Assembly: GCF_964355755.1 (NCBI RefSeq)
Contig: NC_092680.1
Coordinates: forward strand, 18,761,001-18,825,000
Direction: 5' to 3'
Source of the DNA: Antedon mediterranea
Taxonomy: Eukaryota > Echinodermata > Crinoidea > Comatulida > Antedonidae
Length of the DNA: 64,000 nt
This document shows, in pieces, positions 56,501 to 64,000 of this stretch; position 1 is the stretch's first letter, and each line of letters opens with the position of its first letter. The notes under the pieces are model-generated. The model made no database searches. It was not told the DNA's origin and worked only from the letters and a program-made list of their open reading frames with translations. The translations under genes were made by a program, and so were the position numbers.

Positions 56501-59500
56501 TATCATACATACCTGGGATGATCTAGATTTGTGTAACTCTTACAGTTCGATGGTGTAAACAAAGGCTTCTGAACTTGAGGTATTCGCAAACCAGGAGACT
56601 GAAACATTAAGTTTAGATTAATTATTTAAAGCTATTTTGTTATATACAAACAGACACAATAAAAACAAACAGCAAAATGTAGCACAAAACATTGTCAGCT
56701 TTAAACACGAATCTAATACAGTAGGTACACCTCTATTAAGATGAAACTTTCCCACAGAACGAGAAGCAATGTATGTTTTAACACTACGGCCAACCCCTAT
56801 TCTTGGGACACCCCTATTAAAGAATTTCAAGTGTGCCAAATAGTTGATTCAATCCCTATTAAGAGGACAATATTTTTTTTCCATCACAAAAATAATTATT
56901 ATTACTATAATATCTTAATTAATTAAAAAATTTATATCATAAGAATTGTGATAATTTCTGTGGTTTGACGGTATTCAGGGATTATTCTAGGGGTACACCT
57001 ATTCAGGGGACACGCTATAAAAGGAAAATTTAATGGATGGCAAAGTTGTCCCTTTAATAGGAGTTCTACTGTAAAATACTAATGAAAATGTTATGTAAAA
57101 AAAGAATGTTTACTGTACGATGATGTAATCAACATTGTCAATAAAAAGTAGAGCTATATTAAATGTTATCAGGTATCAATGGAAATGAAAAAGAAAAAAT
57201 ACATTATATCTCACAAAACTATGCACAAGAACAGAGTGATACAGTTTTATTATTCTGAGTATGACAATATAAGCTCAATGCTTTGCTGATTAACTACACA
57301 GTGTTTGTGCTGCTAGGCAAGGATTTTTAAAATGTTTATATGCATGCATATTTATATTTCTTCCAAATCCCTTTCTGCGACAAATTCTACTTCCTTTAGG
57401 TTTTTTCCTTAAGGGTGTAGCGCCTTATTAGGGAGCTTTAAATTTTCAACGACCGACCTAGGTCAGGTCAAACGATGGGTCATCAGCTGGACCTAGAAAC
57501 CATCAAACCTGTGTTAAGGTAAGGAGCGAGAAAACATGTTTCAACATTCCTTCATATGCACAATGAACTAATATGAAACACTTTGGTCATCGTAAATTAA
57601 AAGCTCCCTCTCTTCGCACAAATATGTTTTCTGAGTGAAAAACAGGTTTTAACACAATGTACATTTAGTCTATGATGACATACTCCATGGCTGAAAATAA
57701 ATTACCTGGAATTCTATCATCTGAAGAAGGCAGCAGAAAATAATAATTAAAACAGTAAAATTTGAAAGAATAGATTCTATAAAACTTAAATTCTTTCTAT
57801 AATCTTAAACATAAACATTAATCAACTTTTTTTTCAACACTTTATAGTTAGGAAAACAAACATTTTAACTGCACAGAATAAACAATGAAAAAGTATTTTA
57901 AAAATTCTAAAGTGTAAGGTATGTGATTGTGTACATCTAAACTACTTAACTTAAGTAGTTTAAATATTTATTGAAAATAGATAAATTTATATAGAGAACT
58001 TCCGTTCTATGGTGTCAATTTTAAATAAAAGAATAAGAATAAGAGCTAGTAAATGTTTATTGGTAAACAGAGTAAATTAGTTTACAGTAGCTAGGTAGGG
58101 CTATTACAAACACATACTGTACTGATATAAGACTAGAGAATAATATAAGGGTGTACATTTACTATTGATGAAGTAACCACATAATAGGCGATTTCAGACA
58201 ATGTGGTCTTTGATAATATAGTAGATTCGAAAATGTATGTTACGCCACCAAAGGCTGTAAGTAAACATGGGATCCATAAAACTAGATATATAATAGCTAA
58301 GGCATGTTTTGTTTACCATACTTAGGCATAGGAACATACAGTTTTAAAGAAAAAAAATGCATAGAAAAACATATATGTATTTCAGGTAATAAGGCATGTT
58401 TTGTTTACCATACTTAGGCATAGGAACATACAGTTTAAAAGAATGAAAAATGCACAGAAAAAACATATTATGTATTTCAGGTAATAAGGCATGTTTTGTT
58501 ACCATACTTAGGCATAGAAACATACAGTTTTAAAGAGAAAAAAATGCATAGAAAAAACATATGTATTTCAGGTAATAAGGCATGTTTTGTTTACCATACT
58601 TAGGCATAGGAACATACAGTTTTAAAGAATGAAAAATGCACAGAAAAAACATATTATGTATTTCAGGGTACATACATACAATTTAGGTCTTACTGTATAA
58701 TTAATGTATGTGAAACTAAAATGTAGTATTGTGTTATACACTCCATTGAATTCAATGCCAGGCACTGTGGTCAATAATAGTTTAAAAAGTACTATAGTTA
58801 ATTTTTTCTTCCAAAAAACCTGACAATCAAAAAAATTATGCAGCATAAAATTATCTTTCAAATGTTCCAATATTTTCCTTTAAAATGCGTTTTGAAACCA
58901 GATATTTTTCACCAGCCTAAGGGTGTTCCGTTTTGAAATAATTGACTGCACTTTGTTTATTTAGTAATACACTGTGGGTAAACCAGACAGTACACAAATG
59001 ATTCTATAAACTTATTATGTACAAACATAATACACAGAGGTGTGTATCGTGTATTTTAAAGTAACCTAGCAGGAGGTCTCAAGGCTCTATTGAATTCAAT
59101 ATATTAGACAGTATGGCCTAAGTTGTTTTAATTTATAAAAAAGTTTATTTGTTTATTTTGTGATGTCGGTAAAAACACAAATGATTTCCCAAATTTACAC
59201 TGTATTTGCATAAGACCTGTTATAAGAAACCCCATAGGGCACACTTTATATTGAATTAATGTTTAAGTTAAAAAGTAAGTTAACCTTGTCTATGAGTAAC
59301 AAAGAGTGCAAAGCAAAAGGTCCTCTTTTTCAGATAACATATTGCTATTGTGCAGATGATCTGCCTTTATTGACACAAGAACCAGTTTGCACAAGTATAT
59401 TTAGAATCGCAGAATACTAACCGTACTATTTGATGGTTGCATTCAATTTAAACCATTACACTATGCACAAACTTAAATGAGCTTTTATTTAATTACATTG

Positions 59501-62500
59501 ATAGACTGTGCAGCTATCGAGTTACAAAGTCATTCTGTGCACTCTCAGAAACATTTCATCATGCACTGGAATGACAGTTGATGACTCTATAGCTGCATTA
59601 GTCTAGTGGCGCTTCGTGAGAGGTCTAATACCACTATTATTAACCATATGTGAATCCAAACCTTGTGTGTACAATGATTATATTTGTTTATAATAATATG
59701 CGCAGACGTTTGTGCCTCCTCTGTTATTAAGGATTATTTCTTATTTGTCATTGATACAAAAACATATCAAGAACAAATACTATTCCCTTTACTAACCAAT
59801 TAAAAGAAATTGTTACCGAGAAATATATAAATAAAAATGAATTATTAATGAGGTGCCAAGCTTAACTTACCGTTGTCGAGAGCTGCATAGGCACTCGGCC
59901 GACTGGTTCGTTCCTGTCAGCAATTTGTGGCATCGTACTTGTGTTAGGTGGTGAAAAGCACTGATTGAGTGATGTGTAAGGATAAGACACACATGGAATT
60001 GATTAGTGAAAAATGAGAAAAAAATGACTAAAGCAAAAACTTAAGCCACAATCGCACCGGGCTTGTTTTAGTAAAAATCGTAACACTCGTGAGAGGGTGT
60101 GTGGTGCAGTGTGTTGGACATTGGATTATTGATCGTACTTGATTGTATCCTTAGGCAAGACACTTTACTTACATTGGCCTCTCTCCACCCTGCTGTATAA
60201 AATGGGTACCTGGTTAGATCAAGACACAACTTTGCGCGGATTACAAGCTGAATTATGGGAGTATGCTTCCATACGTGTTTGATCCAAAAAATGTAAATGC
60301 TACGTAAAGCACCTTTGAGCATGATTATTCATAAAAAGGGCACTACATAAATGTGGTAATTAATATTATTATTAACAAGACCCCACAAAGGGAAGTCATA
60401 CCATTGTCAATACACACTTTCTTGGCTTGGTGAGATTTTCCAGTCATGGTAAGACTTTCAAACCGTAAAAACAAAAAGCACTCGATAAGTTCCATCGAGT
60501 GTTAGCATTGGTACTGGATATTTTGGCCACACAATTTTAAGTAGGCAAGCAGGACTCAGCGAAACTTATTGTGCTGCTCAGTAAATCAGGGAAAGTTACA
60601 GGGCTGTTCGCATGGTAATTATCGTAAAACTATGAGGTTGGTAAGTATTACCAAACAAAGTCCAGTGCAGTTATGGCTTTAGGAAGGCAAGGAATGAAAG
60701 AATGTCAGACAACAGAAAGGTACTATTGTTAAGGTGTACAAAATTCTCCACATCAATTCTCCATATCTTTCAGAATAGAGAATGTGGTGCCACTGTGCAT
60801 TGGTCATCAAAGCAATTATCGTATAAACTGATGAGTGTGCTGATGGTATGACCTGCAGTGACCTTTACGAGCATGAGCAACGTTTATGCTCACTAAGCAC
60901 TGGGATATGGATATTTGATGTACAAAGCTATTATATCATAATACAGATTTCTCTTCATTTCAACTGCATTTTATTAGGCTCTGTTTACACAATCAAACTA
61001 GTTTGACAAAAAATGTGTGATGTGTCCAAATATGGTAGTGATATGATAGTAATATGACATCCTCGTGTCCATATATGGGCACATCACATGTTTGTTGCCA
61101 CATATAGTTTGATAGTGTAGACAGAGCTTTAGAGAGTTATTCAAAGCACCACAGGGTGAATGACATATGCATACATTAGACAAATTGATAGAATTCATAT
61201 ATTTTAATGTGGATGTTTCCAACAAGTAGTGCAGAAGTTTATAATAAAGAAACATAACAGAGATCTGTATTATAATACCTGAAAAGGTTAGTATTTAAAA
61301 AAATCTAATAGTAGTTACCAAATTTGGCTGTTTAAACGCTAAACTTCCCAAGTTATCAAGTGGTTTTCCTTCTGCATTCAATATGTTATTAGAATTTAGC
61401 GCTCCAACAGCCAGATGATCTGATTGACTACTGTTGCAGTTGTTTAATTGGTTGGAAGTTTCAGTTACGTTGTTGTCAGATAAGCTGCTAGTGGTGATTG
61501 TATTTGTCTTCTTTTTTCGATCTAACATCAAACGATAATCTAAATTATATGAAAAATAAATAATATATGATGAAAAATATGAAAACAACTTATAATAATT
61601 AATAAACAATGATAAAAAGTATCATGATAATTATGGTAATTGGGAAAGATCTACATTTTTTTTAATATTGAAATAAAAACATGGTACAATTTATTTGTTA
61701 CTTTAGAATTAAAATTCTGTTTTGTTAATTAAAATAAGTGCAAAAATATACATATATATCATTCTCCAAAACTTATTTCTCTTTGGATCAACAAAAAAGA
61801 ATATTATTTGTAAATTAATTATTTGAAACTAAATGAAATTATTTTTCAAGATTCTATTTTTTGTTATGTTCTTTTTTATCATAATACCTCTAACTGGAGC
61901 TAAAGTTCTCAGGTTGCCAGTTTTCTTCAGATTGTTAGAATTAGAATTGAAGCTGCCGGTTGAATTCCGTGCGAGATTACTAGACGTAAAGCTAAAACCA
62001 CCAGAGATACTCTTAGATACACTTTTATGCTCCACATTGGAGAGCTTGTGTCGGTCCTGGAAGTTTGTTGTTGCTACTGTTGCCACAATACTATAAAAGT
62101 ATAAAATGTAATAAAAAAAAAGATTTCAATTTGATCTTTAAAACTTTATGTGACAACAAAATGTGATGTGCTCATATAATGGACATGATGATGTCATTTC
62201 ACAACCATATTTAAGCATAGCACTACTATATTTGGACACATCACGCTTTTTTGTCAAACTAGTTTGATAGTGTAGACAGAGCATAATACATATTTAGGGG
62301 ATAAACAGGTTGTACACCTATTCAGTAAAGAAGTAAAAGACAAATTTCTATTTTAATTTTTTTTTTTTTTCAAACTCAAACACACCAATTTAGTTGTATC
62401 CAACTGCTATTCATCTTATTTTTAAGTGGTTTGGGACAATCTGCTGATTGTTTGGAAGACAACAAGCAGTTAAATGGAATGGTTTATTTTGGCTTTTTAT

Positions 62501-64000
62501 AAGCGAAATTTTAGTTCATTATAATATAATCTGTTTTGAGTGAACAGCTTTATTAAAACCACAAAATGGCCCATTTAAAGTCTGGTTTTATTCATCTTTA
62601 TCGTTTATGTTGTGTGATACAATACCTTGTTAATAATACAAGAAAATTTACAAGAGAATTTGAATTTAAGTTGTATTTAAATAAAGCTCAATTTAGCAAT
62701 TCTGAAATTACACTTCAGGGAATAAGTTCATCGATAAACACTGTAGAATCAACAGCTTATTTGTTTTTATGTAAATCAAGAAAAAAGAAGGTACAATGCA
62801 AGTAAAAATTAATACTATTATTGTACCATTCAAATCAAAAGGAGTTGGGTAGTCGAGTGGTTAGGACACTTGACTGTCTGGTCATACAGAGAGACCTGGG
62901 TTAAATTTCCGATAACTCCCAGTCTACTCAGCTGCAAGTACCTGGTTCAAAATACTAGGGAGGATAAGGCGGCGTGGAAAGGAATTGGCCACCCTCCACA
63001 TAATGCCAAGGCTTAAGTGAAATGAGCTCCTAACAGCTCATTACCCTATGTGCAGAATTGATAAACGGGAGATTTACCTATATTATATTCAAATAATTAT
63101 ATTAAAAATACTTTAATTATAATATCAAGTGTTATCTTACCCAGATGTTTTTGATATGACACGGTTCATTTTTTTAGGCAGTGATGGTGCACCTCGTGAG
63201 CTGCGTAAATACTTTTGTACCCATGTGCGCATACCATGTACGCTTTGGTATTCTGTAGAAGCTAGTCTTGACCAGGGATTTGTGTCAGTCATATCAAGTG
63301 CTGATAATGCCACTGCTTTGCCAACCTGTAGTACATTGTAGTTTATTAAATATTATTCTAATTTCTAGTTTTAACTTTGAGAAATCTTGAGCTTAATGAG
63401 GCACAAGGTAAATTTATTTTAATTTATTATTATCCACTAACCAAACACGAACAAAATATGTATTATGTCTTATTTTGTTCTTGCTAAAGTAAAAAAAAAA
63501 AAATATTTCTGGCTTTAGTTAAGACAAAGTACCAAGTAGGGTGAAGCCAAACTTATTTATGTGTTTTATACTTTGGGGTATCTTTCAATACGTTTCCTAC
63601 TCAGTTACTAATTTTACATTTTATTATTCATAAATAAACATAACAATTAGGACAAACGCTATGTATGGTATCATATATTCTTGCACACCGTCTAAACTTT
63701 TCCTTTTATGTTGTCTTTTATGAACTGTACATACAAAGAAACAGGTTTGATTTTAATCATGAATTATAGTCAACAAAATTCTCAAAATGTTTACAAAAAG
63801 CTGAGCGTGTAATAGTACCTTCAATCATTATATGTGATATGAAATCAACCAATTAAATTGCAAGAATTTTTTTGTTATTTTTTAAGCACTATACAGTACA
63901 TTTTCCTACCTCTTCAAAATGAGCAATGGTATATTTAGGTGGAAAGCCAGCTACCGGTGGTGGGGTAGCTCGGCCATTGTCGCATGAAGCGGGTGAAATT
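50368..64000 (-). CDS. Unidentified multi-exon protein upstream of the spectraplakin (partial at right edge)
   Basis: Eleven minus-strand exons join in one frame: 64000-63910 (partial), 63325-63141, 62090-61888, 61539-61319, 59960-59871, 57720-57706, 56598-56513, 55815-55613, 54791-54737, 53337-53272 and 50503-50419. They give 433 codons with every phase matching, which strongly argues for a real gene. The first 90 residues look globular (PPKYTIAHFEEVGKAV, TNPWSRLASTEY, MRTWVQKYLRSS). The middle is Ser/Asn-rich and low complexity. The C-terminal part is rich in Lys/Arg clusters (PPKRRTKKS, VGRRRVKSYG, KSGKKVPR). I cannot assign a family. The last exon either ends at donor GAG|GTTAGT or reads 16 more codons to a TAA at 50370-50368. 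It may be a separate gene or a distal 5' part of the spectraplakin locus. Confidence 0.75.
51575..51732. mobile_element. MITE, complete copy, inverted relative to others
   Basis: TTAAAGCTCTGTCTACACTG through TGATAGTGTAGACAGAGCTT AA. Both CArG boxes perfect (CCATATATGG twice). Confidence 0.93.
52511..52648. mobile_element. AGGGAGCTTT-ended MITE, copy 1
   Basis: Left end TTAGGGAGCTTATGAATAAT; right end ACAAATTAAAAGCTCCCTAA; same termini as the 57.4-kb element. It lies in the intron between the last two exons of the unidentified gene. Confidence 0.75.
53272..53337 (-). CDS. Unidentified gene, 66-nt symmetric exon
   Basis: Sixty-six bases, phase 2 in and 2 out; acceptor TAACAG, donor GCAA|GTAAAG. 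With the carried bases it encodes REEPTLPVLRLSHQQPDYGL, then YG and a split Lys. Exon H can join it or skip straight to the next exon without changing frame, so it is a natural cassette exon. Confidence 0.65.
53780..54420. repeat. GATGATATAATGATACGATG microsatellite tract
   Basis: About 640 bases built from GATGATATAATGATAC and shorter ATGAT/ATACGATG words. On the minus strand three overlapping long open frames arise (up to 244 codons), all Tyr/His/Ile/Ser repeats. They are composition artefacts. Confidence 0.95.
54737..54791 (-). CDS. Unidentified gene, exon H
   Basis: Fifty-five bases, phase 1 in, 2 out; acceptor TTTTCAG, donor GAAG|GTAGGT. It encodes SSKMYSKIGSKSGKKVPR, a strongly basic segment. 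Confidence 0.75.
55286..55477. mobile_element. MITE with about 32-bp inverted termini
   Basis: AAGGGACAATTTACACAGAC, AAGCGGTAACGG at the left and CGCTTGTCTGTGTAAATTGG, CCTT at the right are inverted copies. The 69-codon frame overlapping it is spurious. Confidence 0.85.
55613..55815 (-). CDS. Unidentified gene, exon G (basic, acidic-tract segment)
   Basis: Two hundred three bases, phase 2 in, 1 out; acceptor ATCTTAG, donor ATAA|GTAAGT. It encodes RTDPPKRRTKKSVILKKRSA, an SLSPTHKLNI segment, the acidic SEETDSETEKK and VGRRRVKSYGQTDSFSDP. Ser-Pro and basophilic-kinase-like sites are frequent. KRRTKK and GRRRVK could be nuclear-localisation or microtubule-binding patches; this is inference only. 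Confidence 0.8.
55867..56020. mobile_element. MITE, complete copy
   Basis: TAAAGCTCTGTCTATACTAT through TTGATAGTGTAGACAGAGCT TAA. Two perfect CArG boxes. It lies 52 bases upstream of the exon G acceptor at 55816. Confidence 0.93.
56375..56496. mobile_element. MITE, internally deleted copy
   Basis: TTAAGCTCTGTTTACACTAT through GTTTGATAGTGTAGACAGAG CTTTA, with the middle shortened. One perfect CArG box (CCAAATATGG). Its end is 17 bases from exon F. Confidence 0.92.
56513..56598 (-). CDS. Unidentified gene, exon F
   Basis: Eighty-six bases, phase 0 in, 2 out; acceptor GTTTCAG, donor CCCAG|GTATGT. It encodes SPGLRIPQVQKPLFTPSNCK, then SYTNLDHP. The frame continues into the next exon with a split Arg. 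Confidence 0.78.
56728..57075. repeat. Dispersed CCTCTATTAAGGGGACA-like repeat
   Basis: ACACCTCTATTAAGATGAAA, GGGACACCCCTATTAAAG, CCTATTAAGAGGACAATA and ACACCTATTCAGGGGACACG occur in loose order, related to the 73-bp unit at 13.7-14.5 kb. Confidence 0.6.
57427..57612. mobile_element. AGGGAGCTTT-ended MITE, copy 2
   Basis: Left end TTAGGGAGCTTTAAATTTTC; right end GTAAATTAAAAGCTCCCTCT. The interior differs from the 52.5-kb copy. Confidence 0.75.
57706..57720 (-). CDS. Unidentified gene, 15-nt microexon
   Basis: Fifteen bases encoding MIEFQ, phase 0 to 0. A long pyrimidine tract (CTGCTGCCTTCTTCAG) precedes it and donor CAG|GTAATT follows. Skipping it also keeps frame, so it may be alternative. 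Only splice signals and phase support it. Confidence 0.5.
58300..58667. repeat. About 92-bp tandem repeat, four copies
   Basis: AGGCATGTTTTGTTTACCAT, ACTTAGGCATAGGAACATAC recurs at 58300, 58392, 58487 and 58578. Copies 1 and 3 share AAATGCATAG; copies 2 and 4 share GAATGAAAAATGCACAG. Confidence 0.9.
59871..59960 (-). CDS. Unidentified gene, exon between D and the microexon
   Basis: Ninety bases, 30 codons, phase 0 to 0; a pyrimidine-rich tract ending AATCAG precedes it and donor ACG|GTAAGT follows. It encodes CFSPPNTSTMPQIADRNEPV, then GRVPMQLSTT. It has an internal ATG at 59933 and could alternatively be a first exon, but the open phase-0 extension to a good acceptor favours an internal exon. 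Confidence 0.65.
60085..60360 (+). mobile_element. tRNA-derived SINE, family 1
   Basis: Forward copy: GAGGGTGTGTGGTGCAGTGT, GTTGGACATTGG, then CCTTAGGCAAGACACTTTAC, GCTGTATAAAATGGGTACCT, GATCAAGACACAAC and GCACTACATAAATGTGGTAA. The box B region is partly deleted. Confidence 0.8.
60974..61132. mobile_element. MITE, complete copy
   Basis: TAGGCTCTGTTTACACAATC through AGTTTGATAGTGTAGACAGA GCTTTA. Two perfect CArG boxes (CCAAATATGG, CCATATATGG). Confidence 0.93.
61319..61539 (-). CDS. Unidentified gene, exon D
   Basis: Two hundred twenty-one bases, phase 1 in, 0 out; acceptor AATTTAG, donor TTG|GTAACT. It starts DYRLMLDRKKKTNT and continues as a polar Ser/Asn/Gln-rich stretch, ending LGSLAFKQPNL. 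No domain is recognised. Confidence 0.78.
61888..62090 (-). CDS. Unidentified gene, exon C
   Basis: Two hundred three bases, phase 2 in, 1 out; acceptor TTTATAG, donor AGAG|GTATTA. It encodes a Ser/Asn/Thr-rich, probably disordered segment (SISGGFSFTSSNLARNSTGS) ending NLRTLAPVR. Confidence 0.8.
62138..62285. mobile_element. MITE, left-truncated copy, inverted orientation
   Basis: AAAACTTTATGTGACAACAA through CTAGTTTGATAGTGTAGACA GAGCAT. It lies 47 bases from the exon C acceptor. CArG sites mutated. Confidence 0.9.
62841..63075 (+). mobile_element. tRNA-derived SINE, family 3
   Basis: Box A-like GGGTAGTCGAGTGGTTAGGA and box B-like ACCTGGGTTAAATTTCC are about 40 bases apart. They are followed by a body with GGCGGCGTGGAAAGGAATTG, GCCACCCTCCACATAATGCC and AACAGCTCATTACCCTATGT. 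It lies 66 bases beyond the exon B donor. Confidence 0.8.
63141..63325 (-). CDS. Unidentified gene, exon B
   Basis: One hundred eighty-five bases, phase 0 in, 2 out; acceptor CTACAG, donor CTGG|GTAAGA. It encodes VGKAVALSALDMTDTNPWSR, then LASTEYQSVHGMRTWVQKYL and a basic tail. It is better conserved-looking (Trp, Tyr, mixed charge) than the rest of the protein and is the best query for homology. Confidence 0.8.
63326..63909. other. Intron between exons A and B
   Basis: AT-rich, nothing recognised. Confidence 0.5.
63910..64000 (-). CDS. Unidentified gene, exon A (cut by window edge)
   Basis: Open from the edge to donor GAG|GTAGGA in phase 0. Thirty full codons include ATPPPVAGFPPKYTIAHFEE. 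The Pro-rich linker runs into what looks like the start of an ordered segment. The acceptor is outside the window. Confidence 0.75.

Noticed and set aside
61833-62096. Plus-strand 87-codon frame
   Set aside because: Antisense shadow of exon C of the unidentified gene.

Overview
This window is nuclear DNA from an invertebrate animal. It is AT-rich, with small exons scattered in long introns full of short non-autonomous DNA transposons, tRNA-derived SINEs and minisatellites. Exon boundaries and the protein match are vertebrate-like. Together with the repeat types this suggests a marine deuterostome such as an echinoderm, but that is inference; no marker in the window fixes the species.

All convincing coding sequence is on the minus strand. 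From 41.6 kb down to 0.2 kb lie the 5' coding exons of a spectraplakin (dystonin/MACF1/Shot family). They encode the paired calponin-homology (CH1-CH2) actin-binding domain and the start of the plakin domain; the rest of the gene continues past base 1. Twelve common exons join in phase. Three alternative first exons are visible. Two of them (41.6 kb and 40.7 kb) splice in phase 1 to the exon that opens CH1. The third (7.7 kb) sits inside the intron between CH1 and CH2, starts [11 protein letters not shown], and joins CH2 in phase 0. It predicts a myristoylated, probably palmitoylated isoform without CH1, the architecture of mammalian isoform 3.

From 50.4 kb to the right edge is a second run of minus-strand exons: eleven exons, 433 codons, one open frame, perfect phase throughout, including a 15-nt microexon and a 66-nt symmetric exon. 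I do not recognise the protein. It is Ser/Asn-rich and then Lys/Arg-rich. It could be a separate upstream gene or a distal 5' portion of the spectraplakin. Its last exon ends in phase 0, while the CH1 exon needs phase 1, so a direct splice is excluded. One weak 115-nt candidate exon at 43.9 kb would bridge the phases.

The non-coding space is repeat-dominated. It holds: twelve copies of a short MITE whose body carries CArG-box (SRF-site) sequences; a TTAA-flanked MITE inserted in a tandem repeat so that its empty site can be read from sister units; short elements resembling Helentron/DINE-type elements with a GACA/GACC core; several tRNA-SINE families; a 0.74-kb element with subterminal TACCGTATTTT repeats; and arrays with 18-, 26-, 44-, 73-, 90- and about 92-bp units. 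The 90-bp array is 2.6 kb long, shows no indels across at least 26 units, and contains a seven-unit higher-order duplication. No convincing plus-strand gene, rRNA, functional tRNA or CRISPR array was seen.
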